Shown here in pieces: positions 7,726 to 18,456 of a DNA stretch of 64,000 nt. Position 1 is the stretch's first letter, and the number at the start of each line of letters is the position of its first letter. A model generated the notes under the pieces. That model had not been told where the DNA came from. It worked only from the letters and a program-made list of their open reading frames with translations, and did not search any database. Source of the stretch: Rhizobiaceae bacterium (GTDB lineage: Bacteria; Pseudomonadota; Alphaproteobacteria; Rhizobiales; Rhizobiaceae); NCBI GenBank assembly GCA_028279875.1, contig JANQMU010000024.1:19388-83387 (forward strand). Direction: 5' to 3'. A program made the position numbers and the translations under genes.

Positions 7726-8613
7726 TACGAGGGCCGTGACGCTGTAGACCGAAGTGGTGGCGGTGATCAGCAGCGACCGGTTGTCCGGCCCGCCGAAGGT
7801 CAGGTTCGAGACCACTTCGGGCAGTCTGATTTCGCCGAGCAGACGGCCGGCCGGGTTGTAACACTGCACGCCGATGGCGGTGCTGGTCCAGACATTGCCG
7901 TGGATGTCGAGCCGGAACCCGTCGGAAACCCCATCATCAATGGTGACGAATATGCGGCCGTTTTCCAGCCGCCTGCCATCTTCCACATCGAAGGCCCGGA
8001 TGTGGTGCGGCCCGTCCGGGTCATGGGATTGCCCGGTATCGGAAATATAGAGGACCGTCTCGTCCGGCGAAAAGGCAAGGCCGTTGGGTTTGACGAAGTC
8101 GTTGGCAACCACGTCAAGCCTGCCCGTGTCCGGGTCGAGGCGGAACACGTAACATCCGTTCTGCTCCTGCGGCGCGGTCTTGCCTTCATAGTCGCTGAGG
8201 ATCCCGTAGGGCGGATCGGTGAACCAGATCGTGTCGTCGGATTTGACGACCACATCATTGGGTGAGTTCAGCCGCTTTCCGTCATGGGTATCGGCAAGGA
8301 CTGCCACCGATCCGTCATGCCCGGTGCGGGTGACCCTCCGGGTCAGGTGTTCGCAGGTGACCAGACGGCCCTGCCGGTCCCGCGTGTGGCCATTGGCGTT
8401 GTCGGCGCTGTGCCGCCAGATGCGCACGCCGCTGCCGTCGTACCATTGGTAGATGACATTGTTGGGAATGTCGCTCCACAGAAAATAGTCGCCCAGCGGG
8501 AAATAGACCGGACCCTCGACCCACAGCATGCCGGAGTGGACCTTTCGGACCGCCGCATCGGCGGCGATCAAATCCTCAAAATGCCTGTCATGCATGACGA
8601 TCTCGGCGGACAT
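7711..8613 (-). CDS. SMP-30/gluconolactonase/LRE family hydrolase
   Basis: 300 residues forming a six-bladed beta-propeller lactonase of the SMP-30 family. The metal-binding positions are in place: Glu33 (WVEGPVYFP), Asn119 (LNSPNDVVV), Asn177 (KPNGLAFSPDE) and Asp231 (SDGFRLDIHGN). The family hydrolyses sugar lactones or related esters using a divalent metal in the cytoplasm. It is transcribed toward hyuB and away from the histidine-kinase gene. None of the TTTGTATRCAWA sites lies in its promoter, so it may not belong to the hydantoinase regulon. It may act on a lactone from the neighbouring sugar-uptake system (inference). Confidence 0.82.
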   Translation of the reverse strand: MSAEIVMHDRHFEDLIAADAAVRKVHSGMLWVEGPVYFPLGDYFLWSDIPNNVIYQWYDGSGVRIWRHSADNANGHTRDRQGRLVTCEHLTRRVTRTGHDGSVAVLADTHDGKRLNSPNDVVVKSDDTIWFTDPPYGILSDYEGKTAPQEQNGCYVFRLDPDTGRLDVVANDFVKPNGLAFSPDETVLYISDTGQSHDPDGPHHIRAFDVEDGRRLENGRIFVTIDDGVSDGFRLDIHGNVWTSTAIGVQCYNPAGRLLGEIRLPEVVSNLTFGGPDNRSLLITATTSVYSVTALVSGAR

Positions 8614-8717
8614 CGTTCGGTTCCGTATTCAGGCGGTCGATGCGGTTGTGTAGCTTCAACGGGACTGGAATTATGCCGGTGTAACCGTCGCAATCCTGCG
8701 ACTTTGTGCAGCACCAT

Positions 8718-8799
8718 GTGCGGATGTCCGCACGGTATCGGGTGCAGAGCGCATTTGATTCTGCGGACGGCCACGCTACCATGACGGCCGTCCGGACGG
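8718..8799. promoter_or_regulatory. two dyads in the divergent SMP-30 / histidine-kinase promoter region
   Basis: GTGCGGA-TG-TCCGCAC (8718-8733) is a perfect 7-bp inverted repeat with a 2-bp spacer. CCGTCCGGACGG (8788-8799) is a perfect 12-bp palindrome just before the ribosome site GGAGG of the kinase. Both are possible response-regulator or repressor sites, but the sequence is GC-rich and the second could be chance. Confidence 0.35.
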
Positions 8800-8812
8800 A
8801 TCGGAGGTGTCG

Positions 8813-10141
8813 ATGGAATCCCGGCGGAACGGATCTGACCTGCATGACAGTTCGGCCCTTTTGGACCGTTACCTGGCGATATCGCGCGCAATTTCCGGCG
8901 AAATGGGTGTCCAGGAAGTGCTGACCTGCGTGGACCGGGAAATCAAGAGCCTGTTCAGGCATGATCATATGGACGTCACGCTGTGCCTGCCGGACCAGCC
9001 GGGCTATGAGCGGGCTTTCGAGGTCGGCCTGTCGACACTGTGGACGGAGCGGGGCGACCGGCCGAACAAGATCGAAAACAGTCCGATCCGCACCCTGCTG
9101 ATGGGCGATGTTCCGTATCTTCTGACCGGCGACGCCTGGGAGGACGAACGGTTTCACTTCGAAGGCTCTTTTGATTCGCCGATCTTCGATGCCGAATTGC
9201 ATAGCCGGCTTCATGTCCCGATGCTCGTCCATAACGAAGTCTATGGCGCGCTGAACATCTCCAGTCACAGGAAGCGGCAATATACGCTTGCGGATGTGGC
9301 GGTCGCCCAGCAGATCGCCGATCTGCTGGCGCCCTATTTCAACGCCCTGCTGCGCGCCGAGCAGGCCAGAAAGGCGGCCATGGCGGCGGGCCAGTCACGC
9401 GGCCAGGAAGCGGCCCTGCGCGCCGGCGCGCTCAATCTTACCGATGTGATGGAAAAGGAGCGTCGCCGCATCGGCATGGACCTGCACGATCAGACACTTG
9501 CTGACCTTACCCGCGTTGCCCGGCAGGTCGAAAGGCTGGAGAAGAAACGGGCGATCACGGCGGCGGACCTTGCCGAGGTCGGCGATTCCATCTCAAGCTG
9601 CGTTGCGGAGCTGCGCCGCATTATCGAGGACACACGCCCCGGCGTGCTCGACCTGTTCGGCTTTGCCGATGCGGTGGAGGCGCAGCTTGAGCGGTCGATT
9701 TCGTCCGCCAAACCGGCAATCGATGCGCGTGTCGTCGACAATAGCGGTTCAGCGGTCGATGCTCTGCCGGATTCGCGCCGCACCGCGCTGTTCCGGATCG
9801 TCCAGGAGGCCATCAACAATGCGGTCAAACACGCCAGTCCCCGGACCATCCTCATTTTGATCGACAAGACGGAAACGGGATTGCGCGTGCGGGTCAGCAA
9901 TGACGGCGCGGAATTCTCCTTGGGCGACTCCAAGGGCGATGGCGGGCTGCAAAACATGCGTGTCCGGACCAAACTGATCTCCGGGCGGCTGGACATCACC
10001 ACCGATCGCGCGGCATCGACCACCACTATCGAACTGAATGTGGATACCGACCAGACGGGCAAACCGGATGAGCTGGCGCATCTGCCGGCGGGCGATTGGC
10101 TGTCCGGTGAACCGGCGGACAGGCCGGCGCATCTGTCATGA
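8813..10141 (+). CDS. soluble GAF-domain sensor histidine kinase (HisKA_3, NarX/DesK type)
   Basis: 442 residues with no transmembrane segment. A GAF domain spans about residues 15-185. A dimerisation/phosphoacceptor helix follows with ERRRIGMDLHDQ; the acceptor is His225. The HATPase_c domain has an N-box VQEAINNAVKH and a G-box GDGGLQNMR. The ATG at 8813 is preceded by GGAGG at 6-bp spacing; a GTG at 8807 overlaps that ribosome site and is rejected. The stop codon overlaps the response-regulator start (ATGA), so the two are translationally coupled. It probably senses a cytoplasmic ligand and controls the sugar ABC operon directly downstream (inference from order). Confidence 0.85.
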   Translation: MESRRNGSDLHDSSALLDRYLAISRAISGEMGVQEVLTCVDREIKSLFRHDHMDVTLCLPDQPGYERAFEVGLSTLWTERGDRPNKIENSPIRTLLMGDVPYLLTGDAWEDERFHFEGSFDSPIFDAELHSRLHVPMLVHNEVYGALNISSHRKRQYTLADVAVAQQIADLLAPYFNALLRAEQARKAAMAAGQSRGQEAALRAGALNLTDVMEKERRRIGMDLHDQTLADLTRVARQVERLEKKRAITAADLAEVGDSISSCVAELRRIIEDTRPGVLDLFGFADAVEAQLERSISSAKPAIDARVVDNSGSAVDALPDSRRTALFRIVQEAINNAVKHASPRTILILIDKTETGLRVRVSNDGAEFSLGDSKGDGGLQNMRVRTKLISGRLDITTDRAASTTTIELNVDTDQTGKPDELAHLPAGDWLSGEPADRPAHLS

Positions 10142-10872
10142 AAATCCTGGTTGCCGAAGACGATCACCTCCACCGCGCCTTTCTGGTTGCCGTTCTGCGC
10201 AAGGCTCTGCCCAAGGCGGACAAAATCGTCGAGGTGGCGGACGGCGCGCAGGCCATTGAGGCAATCGAGCGGGATGATTTTTCTGCGGCGGTGCTTGATC
10301 TTCAGATGCCGCATGTCAGCGGCGTCGAATCGGCCAAACGCATCTGGAAGGCGACGCCCGATGCGCGCATTCTGTTCTGGTCCAACTATTCCGACGAAGC
10401 CTATGTGCGCGGCGTTTCGCGCATCGTTCCCGACGGCGCCGCCTATGGCTATCTGCTCAAATCGGTCAGCGAGGAACGGCTTGAACTGGCGATGCGGGCG
10501 GTGTTCCTGCAGGACCAGTGCGTCATCGATCGCGAAGTGCGCGGAATCCAGCAAAGGACTCAAAATCTGCGTGAAGGCCTGACCGATTCGGAGATCGAAG
10601 TGCTGACGGATATCGCCCTCGGCCTGACGGACAAGGCCATTGCCGCGCGCCGCCATATCTCGACACGCGGCGTGCAGAGCCGGCTGAAACATCTCTATGA
10701 AAAACTCGGGGTCGACCAGAAGGAAAACTCGCCGCAATTCGGCCCCCTGTTCAATTCGAGAACCCGGGCCGTGGCGGTCGCCATGGAACGCGGGCTCTTG
10801 AATGTCGAGGGCATGCTGGCCTGTCAGATCGAACTCAATGACTGGATGCGCTCCGACCTGGAACGACCCTAA
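10138..10872 (+). CDS. NarL/FixJ-family response regulator
   Basis: 244 residues. The receiver domain has acidic pair Glu7/Asp8-Asp9, phosphoacceptor Asp54 (AVLDLQMPHVSG) and the conserved Lys108 (YLLKSV). A LuxR-type HTH follows (LTDSEIEVLTDIALGLTDKA). The linker between the HTH recognition region and the C-terminus is unusually long, about 50 residues after KLGVD, with an extra helix-rich tail ending in ELNDWMRSDLERP. The gene is coupled to the kinase by a 4-bp overlap and followed 174 bp later by the sugar-binding-protein gene. The likely target is that operon; the palindrome CGGTTAACCG at 10897-10906 lies in the gap. Confidence 0.85.
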   Translation: MKILVAEDDHLHRAFLVAVLRKALPKADKIVEVADGAQAIEAIERDDFSAAVLDLQMPHVSGVESAKRIWKATPDARILFWSNYSDEAYVRGVSRIVPDGAAYGYLLKSVSEERLELAMRAVFLQDQCVIDREVRGIQQRTQNLREGLTDSEIEVLTDIALGLTDKAIAARRHISTRGVQSRLKHLYEKLGVDQKENSPQFGPLFNSRTRAVAVAMERGLLNVEGMLACQIELNDWMRSDLERP

Positions 10873-10896
10873 GCCGCGGTAAAGGGCGGCCAATTG

Positions 10897-10906
10897 CGGT
10901 TAACCG
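10897..10906. promoter_or_regulatory. palindrome in front of the sugar ABC operon
   Basis: CGGTTAACCG is a perfect 10-bp palindrome about 140 bp upstream of the sugar-binding-protein ATG and just after the response-regulator stop codon. Position suits an activator site for the operon; nothing else identifies the binding protein. Confidence 0.3.
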
Positions 10907-11046
10907 TAGCGCGGCTGCGGAAACGCGCACAGGATTTGCAGATTTGAAGGCATCGGCCATCGGTCCGTTTGTCTAGCTTCCGGGGATCGGGTGGCGCGAC
11001 CGATCGGTGCGGCGTCGGCCCTGAACCGCATTTCTGGGAGGAAATC

Positions 11047-12066
11047 ATGAACGGGAAACATCTGTGTGTCATCGCAACCGGTGTTGCGATCAGCATGACG
11101 GCGATCGCCCAGACCGCCTGGGCCGATACGTCCGGCAAACGCATTGCCCTGTCGAACAATTATGCCGGAAACTCCTGGCGTCAGGCGATGTTGACGAGTT
11201 GGGGCAAGGTCGGCGACAAGGCGGTTTCCGACGGTGTGGTCGCGGCGGCGGACGCTTTCACGACCGCCGAAAACCAGGTGACGGAGCAGGCCGCGCAGAT
11301 CCAGAACATGATCCTGCAGGGCTATGACGCCATCGTCATCAACGCCGCCTCGCCGGATGCGCTGAACGGCGCCGTGCAGGAGGCCTGCGATGCGGGCATC
11401 ACGGTGGTGTCTTTTGACGGGATCGTCACCGCACCCTGCGCCTGGCGCATCGCCGTCGATTTCAAGGGCATGGGAAAGAGCCAGCTCGACTATCTGGCCA
11501 AGAAGATGCCGGAAGGCGGGGCGCTTCTGGAGATACGCGGTCTGGCTGGGGTCTTTGTCGATGATGAGATCAGCGCCGGCATCCATGAGGGCGTCGCCGA
11601 AAATCCGCAATTCAGCATTGCCGGCTCCGTCCATGGGGACTGGGCGCAGGATGTCGCGCAAAAGGCCGTTGCCGGCATTCTGCCGACGCTGCCGGAAATC
11701 AAGGCCGTGGTGACCCAGGGTGGCGATGGCTATGGCGCGGCGCAGGCCTTCAAGGCGGCCGGCCGGCCGACACCGCTGATCATCATGGGCAACCGTCAGG
11801 ACGAATTGCAGTGGTGGAAGGAACAGAAGGACGCCAATGGCTATGAAACCATGTCGGTTTCGATTGCACCGGGCGTGTCGACCCTGGCCTTCTGGGTGGC
11901 CCAGCAGATTTTGGACGGCGCCGATGTGCCCAAGGACCTGGTGGTTCCGTTCCTGCGCGTCGACCAGAACGACCTGGAGGAAAAGCTCGCCGGAACGCAA
12001 AAGGGCGGTGTTGCGAATGTCGAGTATACGCTCGATGACGCGAAGGGCGTTATCGCTGGAAAGTAG
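11047..12066 (+). CDS. CUT2-type sugar ABC transporter substrate-binding protein
   Basis: 339 residues with a Sec signal peptide ending TAWA-D, then SGKRIALSNNYAGNSWRQAM, the start of a Peripla_BP_4 (ribose/xylose-binding type) fold. A typical segment is QIQNMILQGYDAIVINAASPDALN, the sugar-site region of the family. The ATG at 11047 is preceded by GGGAGGAAATC, a strong ribosome site. The gene begins a four-gene operon with ATPase and two permeases. The sugar is not predictable; the upstream two-component pair suggests inducible uptake. Mature protein acts in the periplasm. Confidence 0.87.
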   Translation: MNGKHLCVIATGVAISMTAIAQTAWADTSGKRIALSNNYAGNSWRQAMLTSWGKVGDKAVSDGVVAAADAFTTAENQVTEQAAQIQNMILQGYDAIVINAASPDALNGAVQEACDAGITVVSFDGIVTAPCAWRIAVDFKGMGKSQLDYLAKKMPEGGALLEIRGLAGVFVDDEISAGIHEGVAENPQFSIAGSVHGDWAQDVAQKAVAGILPTLPEIKAVVTQGGDGYGAAQAFKAAGRPTPLIIMGNRQDELQWWKEQKDANGYETMSVSIAPGVSTLAFWVAQQILDGADVPKDLVVPFLRVDQNDLEEKLAGTQKGGVANVEYTLDDAKGVIAGK

Positions 12067-12122
12067 CCGCCTTTGCGGTAACATGCTTCGCTGAATCCTG
12101 CCGTTCGGAGCGATAATGGCTG

Positions 12123-13604
12123 ATGGTTGAGATGCACGACAGTCCCGATCAGGCAGCGGCAGGCAAAATCATCGTGGAACTGAACGGCGTCAAAAAGAGC
12201 TTTGGCGCCGTTCAGGCATTAGCCGGTGTCGACCTGGCAATCCGCGCCGGTGAATGCCTCGGCCTTGTCGGCCACAACGGCGCCGGCAAATCGACCCTGA
12301 TGAACATCCTGGCCGGTACGCTGACCGCCTTCGAAGGCAGCCTTACCTTTCCCGGCAGGACCGATGACGATACCTATTCGGTTACGACGGCGCGGCATTT
12401 CGGGATACGGTGCGTGTTCCAGGAACTGTCCATGTGTCCGAATCTGACCGTTGTCGAAAACACCCGCCTGTTTCACCCCGGAATCCGCGGCTGGGCATGG
12501 CGGTCGACGATGCGCCGGCTTATCTCCGGCAAGCTCGACGAGATTTTTCCCGGCCATGGCATCGCACCGCATGCCCTGCTCGGCGATCTTTCCATCGCCC
12601 AAAGGCAGATGGTCGAGATCGCCCGTGCGTTCACCGAATCCGATCTTCCCTCGGCGCTGATCATCCTGGATGAACCGACATCCTCGCTGGATGCCAATGT
12701 GGCCGAGCAGTTGATCGCGCATATCCGCCGCTATGTCGCCGGCGGCGGCGCCTGCATCCTGATATCCCACATTCTGGAGGAGGTGTTGATGAGCGCCGAT
12801 CGCATCGCCGTGATGCGTGATGGAGCGGTGGTCGATATGCGCCCGGCGGATGGGTTCGATCATGATTCCCTGGTCCTGGCCATGGGGTCCGTGACCGGGG
12901 ACCGCATCGACGACGACCTTGAATTCCGGTCCAAGAGGGCATCCGGCGAGGCCGTGATGTCCTATCGCCCTTCCGGCCAGGACAATGGGGTGCATTTGCA
13001 GGCCTTCGGCGGCGAAATCGTCGGCCTGGCCGGGCTTGGTGGCCAGGGGCAGACTGAGGCGCTGGTAGATATGCTGGAGGCCGGAAAGGGCGGCGATCCA
13101 CCGGTCGCGCTGGTGCCGGGCGACCGCCAGCAGGACGGTGTCTTTCCGCTGTGGTCGATCGCCGAAAATATCGGCATCGGGTCGCTGCGGGAATTTACCC
13201 GCAAGGGACTGCTCGACGGCGGGCTGGAAAACCGGCGCGCCAATGAATGGCGGGAACGCATCGCCATCCGCACCCCGGATGTCGCGCACAATATCCTGTC
13301 CCTGTCGGGCGGCAATCAGCAGAAGACGCTGTTTGCGCGGGCGCTCGGCAGCCGGGCCTCGATTATCCTGATGGATGATCCGATGCGCGGTGTCGATATC
13401 GGCACCAAGCAGGAGGTCTATGCGATGATCCGCGCGGAGGCCGACAAGGGCCGCACCTTCATCTGGTATACGACGGAGACCGTCGAACTGATGCATTGCG
13501 ACCATGTCTACGTGTTTCGCAGCGGCCGGATCGTTGCCGATTTCTCGCGCGACGCGCTGAGCGAGCAGAAGATCCTGCAGGCCTCGTTCCAGGATGTCGC
13601 GTGA
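12123..13604 (+). CDS. CUT2-type sugar ABC transporter ATP-binding protein (double domain, RbsA/MglA type)
   Basis: 493 residues with two nucleotide-binding domains. Domain 1 has Walker [10 protein letters not shown] (Lys56), a shortened signature ([14 protein letters not shown]) and Walker [11 protein letters not shown] with a switch His (LISHILEE). Domain 2 lacks the Walker A lysine ([12 protein letters not shown]), as is usual in the family, keeps LSGGNQQK, and has [10 protein letters not shown] where the catalytic Glu is Asp. The stop codon overlaps the next start (TGATG). It powers sugar import from the cytoplasmic face of the membrane. Domain 2 is somewhat shorter than in RbsA. Confidence 0.87.
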   Translation: MVEMHDSPDQAAAGKIIVELNGVKKSFGAVQALAGVDLAIRAGECLGLVGHNGAGKSTLMNILAGTLTAFEGSLTFPGRTDDDTYSVTTARHFGIRCVFQELSMCPNLTVVENTRLFHPGIRGWAWRSTMRRLISGKLDEIFPGHGIAPHALLGDLSIAQRQMVEIARAFTESDLPSALIILDEPTSSLDANVAEQLIAHIRRYVAGGGACILISHILEEVLMSADRIAVMRDGAVVDMRPADGFDHDSLVLAMGSVTGDRIDDDLEFRSKRASGEAVMSYRPSGQDNGVHLQAFGGEIVGLAGLGGQGQTEALVDMLEAGKGGDPPVALVPGDRQQDGVFPLWSIAENIGIGSLREFTRKGLLDGGLENRRANEWRERIAIRTPDVAHNILSLSGGNQQKTLFARALGSRASIILMDDPMRGVDIGTKQEVYAMIRAEADKGRTFIWYTTETVELMHCDHVYVFRSGRIVADFSRDALSEQKILQASFQDVA

Positions 13605-14542
13605 TGGCGCAGCTTGTCTCGCCGAAACTGCTGCGCAGCCTGCTCCCGGCCCTGTCGCTGACCGTGCTGCTGATTGCGATCTTTACGCTGCAACCGCGGG
13701 CCATGAGCTATTTCGGGCTCAACCTGCTGCTTAATCTGGCGCTGCCGATTTCCTTTGCGACGCTGGCCCAGATGTGTGTGATCACCGTCAACGATCTCGA
13801 TCTCGGGATCGGCGCCTATGTCGGATTTGTCGCCTGCGTGGCCGCCACCTGGCTGAACGAGGCGCCGCTTGTCGGTGTTCTCATCCTTGCGTTCTGCATC
13901 GCCCTCTACGGTGCGTTGGGTGCCCTGATCCATCTGCGCAACCTGCCGTCCATCGTCGTGACGCTGGGCATGTCCTTCTTCTGGCTCGGCCTGGCGCTGC
14001 TGGTCCTGCCGACGCCGGGCGGCAAGGCGCCGGACTGGATTCGCGCGATCATGAAGCTGAAGACGCCGGGCTTTCCCTTCACCATCTATGCCTCGGTGCT
14101 GATCGCTTTCATCGTGCATTTCGGCCTGATGCGGTCGGCCTATGGGGTGGTGCTGCGCGGCACCGGCGGCAATATGCTGTCGGTCGCACGGGCCGGCTGG
14201 TCAACCCTCAGGGTCAAGGTAACGATGTATGCGCTGGCCGGGTTTTTCGGCATTCTCAGCGGCCTGTCGCTGGTCGGCCTGACCACCTCGGCGGATGCCA
14301 ATATCGCGCTGCGCTATACCTTGCTGTCGATTGCCGGCGTCATTCTGGGCGGCGGCGAATTTGTCGGCGGGCGGATCTCGCCGGTGGGCGCGATCCTCGG
14401 TGCCATGACGCTGACGCTGGCCGGTTCGTTCCTGTCGTTCCTGCGGATTTCCCCGGACTGGCAGATCGGCGCGCAGGGCGCCATCCTGATCATCGTCCTG
14501 GCGCTCAGGGTGCTGATCCACCGGCTGGAGGCGCGGCAATGA
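13604..14542 (+). CDS. CUT2-type sugar ABC transporter permease 1
   Basis: 312 residues, about eight to nine hydrophobic helices, of the BPD_transp_2 (RbsC) family. Family signatures are NDLDLGIGAYVGF near residue 63, corresponding to the G-G-I-D-L-S-V-G motif, and SIAGVILGGGEFVGGRISPVGAILGA near the C-terminus. The start overlaps the ATPase stop by one base and the end overlaps the second permease (ATGA), showing tight translational coupling. Together with permease 2 it forms the heterodimeric channel. Confidence 0.86.
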   Translation: MAQLVSPKLLRSLLPALSLTVLLIAIFTLQPRAMSYFGLNLLLNLALPISFATLAQMCVITVNDLDLGIGAYVGFVACVAATWLNEAPLVGVLILAFCIALYGALGALIHLRNLPSIVVTLGMSFFWLGLALLVLPTPGGKAPDWIRAIMKLKTPGFPFTIYASVLIAFIVHFGLMRSAYGVVLRGTGGNMLSVARAGWSTLRVKVTMYALAGFFGILSGLSLVGLTTSADANIALRYTLLSIAGVILGGGEFVGGRISPVGAILGAMTLTLAGSFLSFLRISPDWQIGAQGAILIIVLALRVLIHRLEARQ

Positions 14543-15486
14543 TGACATCTCGCATGCAGTCCCTTTTCGCGCGCCCTTGGATCTGGGCCTTTGTCGGCGC
14601 GACCGCGGTCTGGCTTGCGACGATTGCCTTCACGCAAGGCAAGGGGTCAGGTGAGATCCTGAGCGCGGCGCTCGCCTTCGCAACGTTTTCGGTGATCGTC
14701 GGGCTTGGCCAGATGTTTGTCATCACCCTCGGGCCGGGCAATGTCGATCTCTCGATCCCGGCGACGATGACCCTGGCCGGTGTCGTTTCGATGAAGATCA
14801 TGGATTCGCAGGATGTGATGATCCTGCCGGGCCTGGTCGTCGCGTTGCTTTGCGGCCTGGGCGTCGGCCTCTTCAATTTCGGTCTCATTCGCGCCCTTCT
14901 TATACCGCCGATCATTGCCACCTTGTCGTCGAGCTTTCTCATTCAGTCGGCGGCGATTGCCTATGGCCGCGGGCTGAAGATCAAACCACCACCGCTGCTT
15001 GCCGATTTCACCACCGTCAAACTGGCCGGAATTCCACTGCTGGCGCTGTGCGTGATCGGGCTCGCGGCTGCCTTTGCGGTCATCCTCAGCCGCACTGTCT
15101 ATGGCCGCTCCGTACTGGCGATCGGACAGAACCAGAGAGCAGCTTCGCTGGCCGGCATCTCCGTGGAGCGCGTCCGGCTTGCGACCTATGTCCTGAGTGC
15201 CGTGCTCGCCAGCCTGTGCGGCTATCTGCTGTCGGGCTTTTCCGGCGGGGCGTCTCTCAATATGGGCGCGGAATACCTGCTGGCCTCGATATCGGTAGTC
15301 ATCATTGGCGGCACGTCCGTCGCCGGAGGGTTTTCCAATGTGCCCGGCCTTTGGGGCGCGGCGCTGTTCATGTTTCTGCTGGTGACGATGCTCAACACAT
15401 TCGGACTGTCCGCCGGCATCCGGCTGGTGCTGACCGGGCTGATCATCGTCGGCATCATCACCGTCGCCGGCGGGAAGAAGGCGTGA
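14539..15486 (+). CDS. CUT2-type sugar ABC transporter permease 2
   Basis: 315 residues, multipass, RbsC family. The N-terminal half has GLGQMFVITLGPGNVDLSIP, the permease signature. The middle has YGRSVLAIGQNQRAASLAGI, the conserved cytoplasmic loop that meets the ATPase. The C-terminal half has ISVVIIGGTSVAGGFSNVPG. It starts with ATGA overlap on permease 1 and is the last gene of the operon; a hairpin at 15490-15509 follows. Confidence 0.86.
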   Translation: MMTSRMQSLFARPWIWAFVGATAVWLATIAFTQGKGSGEILSAALAFATFSVIVGLGQMFVITLGPGNVDLSIPATMTLAGVVSMKIMDSQDVMILPGLVVALLCGLGVGLFNFGLIRALLIPPIIATLSSSFLIQSAAIAYGRGLKIKPPPLLADFTTVKLAGIPLLALCVIGLAAAFAVILSRTVYGRSVLAIGQNQRAASLAGISVERVRLATYVLSAVLASLCGYLLSGFSGGASLNMGAEYLLASISVVIIGGTSVAGGFSNVPGLWGAALFMFLLVTMLNTFGLSAGIRLVLTGLIIVGIITVAGGKKA

Positions 15487-15489
15487 GGC

Positions 15490-15509
15490 CCGGTTTTCTG
15501 CCAAACCGG
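15490..15509. terminator. bidirectional hairpin between convergent permease and chemoreceptor genes
   Basis: CCGGTTT and AAACCGG form a perfect 7-bp stem with a 6-nt loop, located in the 30-bp gap between two convergent stop codons. The stem base has T/A runs that fit termination in either direction, though the U-tract is short. Confidence 0.5.
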
Positions 15510-15516
15510 ACGCGCA

Positions 15517-17451
15517 TCAGGCAATCGCCCGCTGCTGGTCCTCGGGCTGTTGGCGTGTTTCAGCGCCCTGGTTCGCCGGCGTTAAATCGCCGCTCTCCGG
15601 CGATCCGCCGGTCTCGAATTCCTGCAGCATGGAATCGATATTCGCGACCTCTTCCGTCAGCGCGTGGCTGGCCGCGGAGGCTTCTTCGGCAACGGCGGCG
15701 TTTTGCTGGGTGCCCTGATCGATATTGCCGACCGACTGATCGATTTCCTGCAGTCCGCTGGACTGCTCGTTCGCCGCTGCCGTGATCGCCACGACATGCT
15801 CGCTGATTTCGCTGACATCCGAAACAATGGTCTCGAGGGCCTGACCGGTTTCGTTGACGAGATCAACACCCGCCTTCACTTCCGCGCCCGAGGCGTTGAT
15901 GAGGTCCTTGATTTCCTTGGCGGCATTGGCCGAGCGCTGGGCGAGTTCGCGAACCTCGGTGGCAACGACGGCGAAGCCAAGTCCGGCTTCGCCGGCACGG
16001 GCGGCCTCCACACCAGCATTCAGCGCCAGCAGATTGGTCTGGAAGGATATCTCGTCGATCACCCCGATGATGTTCGAGATTTCGTCTGCGGAGGTTTCGA
16101 TCTTGTTCATGGCATCGATCGCCTTTTTGACAACCACGCCTGAATTGCGGGCATTGTCGCGGGCTGTCGTCACCAGACTGGCCGCTTCATTGGCCCGTTC
16201 GGTCGATGTTTTCATCGCCGAGCTTATCTCTTCGATGGCCGCGGCCGTTTCTTCGACGGTGGCCGCCTGTTGTTCGGTACGACCGGCCAGATTTTCGGCC
16301 GCCACGTTGATTTCGCCAGAGCTGGAGAGTATCTGCGCGGAGGCGCCGCCGATGCGGTTGACGACCTGCGACAACTGCTCGAACGTTTCATTGAAATCGT
16401 CCTTCAGCTTTTGGTAGTCGGCCGGAAATTCATCCGTGATCCGATAGCTCAAATCCTTTTGCGATATGGCAGACATGGCTTTGCCGAAGCTCTCTGCGAC
16501 CAGCGCGCGTTGCGAGGCGATGGCTTCGTCGTGCCGTCTTTGCTGTTCGCGTTCGGCTTCCTCATGCTGCTGTTGCCTGGCCTGTTCGGCCTCGAGCTCG
16601 AGATTGCGCTGGGCATTGTCCTTGAAAACTTCGAGGGCTTTGGCCATCTGTCCCACCTCGTCACGGCGTTTGAGATGCGGGACGACGGTTTCCAGTTTCC
16701 CCTTGGCAATATCTCTCATTGCACCGGTTATCTGTTTGATCGGGACGGAGATGGCCCTGGCGCCGAGGACGATAACGGCGAGAATCACCAGACCTGCCAG
16801 CGATATGCCAAGCAAAATGTTGTCCTTCAGGTCCGACGCCGCCATCAAAGCCTGGTCGACATTCGAATCGATTTCCAGGACACCCCGGACATCGCCGAGT
16901 TGCCAGTTCGCCTTCGGCGTCTGCGGATGGCTGTTGTGACAGGCCACACATGCCTCGGCGGCCATTTTGTCGGCGATGGCGACGCGCATGACCGTATTGC
17001 CGTTGCGGGTTTCCAGGCGTTTGAAGACCTGATCCGGATTCTGGTTCAAGAAGGCCCAGGCGCTTTTCATGAAATCGTCCATGACCCGGCCTTCGCGGTT
17101 GGGAAACGGAAGCGCGCTGTAGAGCGTCATGGTGGTGTTTTCCGCCTCCATCAGCTTGCTCAGATCGTGGATGAGCGTTGCCGGCAACGGAATGGCGCCG
17201 GGCGTGTCGGCATGATCGATGGAAGGCGTCAGCCCACCGCTGTCCTTGGCTTTCTTGATGACGTTCGTGGTGTAGTAGCCGCGAATGATCTTGAATTGCT
17301 TGGCGGTCTGCAGGGCCGATTGGGTTGCTGCTTCAAGCGCATTCTCGGTCACCACTTTCGGAATGACGAACCATGCGACCGTAAGGCACAAGAGCACGAT
17401 AATCGGGACCGGCAACGCCAGTTTGAATATGATGGATTTGTTGAAAAGCAT
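15517..17451 (-). CDS. methyl-accepting chemotaxis protein with periplasmic heme-binding Tll0287-like (DUF3365) domain
   Basis: 644 residues. TM1 spans about residues 10-30 and TM2 about 211-234. Between them is a DUF3365/Tll0287-like sensor domain with CVACH (Cys168, Cys171, His172), a c-type heme-binding motif, near its end. A HAMP domain follows TM2 ([20 protein letters not shown]), then a long coiled coil and the MCP signalling tip ([21 protein letters not shown]). The C-terminus lacks a NWETF-type CheR tether. Family knowledge: heme in this fold senses redox state, NO or CO in the periplasm. It lies alone on its strand with about 270 bp of upstream sequence containing its promoter. Confidence 0.85.
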   Translation of the reverse strand: MLFNKSIIFKLALPVPIIVLLCLTVAWFVIPKVVTENALEAATQSALQTAKQFKIIRGYYTTNVIKKAKDSGGLTPSIDHADTPGAIPLPATLIHDLSKLMEAENTTMTLYSALPFPNREGRVMDDFMKSAWAFLNQNPDQVFKRLETRNGNTVMRVAIADKMAAEACVACHNSHPQTPKANWQLGDVRGVLEIDSNVDQALMAASDLKDNILLGISLAGLVILAVIVLGARAISVPIKQITGAMRDIAKGKLETVVPHLKRRDEVGQMAKALEVFKDNAQRNLELEAEQARQQQHEEAEREQQRRHDEAIASQRALVAESFGKAMSAISQKDLSYRITDEFPADYQKLKDDFNETFEQLSQVVNRIGGASAQILSSSGEINVAAENLAGRTEQQAATVEETAAAIEEISSAMKTSTERANEAASLVTTARDNARNSGVVVKKAIDAMNKIETSADEISNIIGVIDEISFQTNLLALNAGVEAARAGEAGLGFAVVATEVRELAQRSANAAKEIKDLINASGAEVKAGVDLVNETGQALETIVSDVSEISEHVVAITAAANEQSSGLQEIDQSVGNIDQGTQQNAAVAEEASAASHALTEEVANIDSMLQEFETGGSPESGDLTPANQGAETRQQPEDQQRAIA

Positions 17452-17724
17452 GCTTCACCGCACTTTCGCCAATCTTGTTCAGACTGGGCTGGAAACCCGA
17501 GGGAACGGACGCCGGCCTCACCGGAATACGGTGCGTGCACGCCAGTTCTTTCGAAAGTCATGGGTTATGATGGTCCGGCACCAATCCGATGCGGTGCGTC
17601 ATGCTGTCTGGACCTGGGGACGTGATCCACCATCGCCTTCAGTATTGGCACCCGGCGTTTCATTTTGGTTAATGTTCCATCAAGAGCTTTTTGAGCGATG
17701 GCGCGCTCGCGCCGAAATTGGCAC

Positions 17725-18456
<732 letters not shown>

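Noticed and set aside
12123..13604. Second ATPase domain without Walker A lysine as a sign of decay
   Set aside because: Loss of this lysine is normal in the second half of RbsA/MglA-type proteins; the gene is intact.
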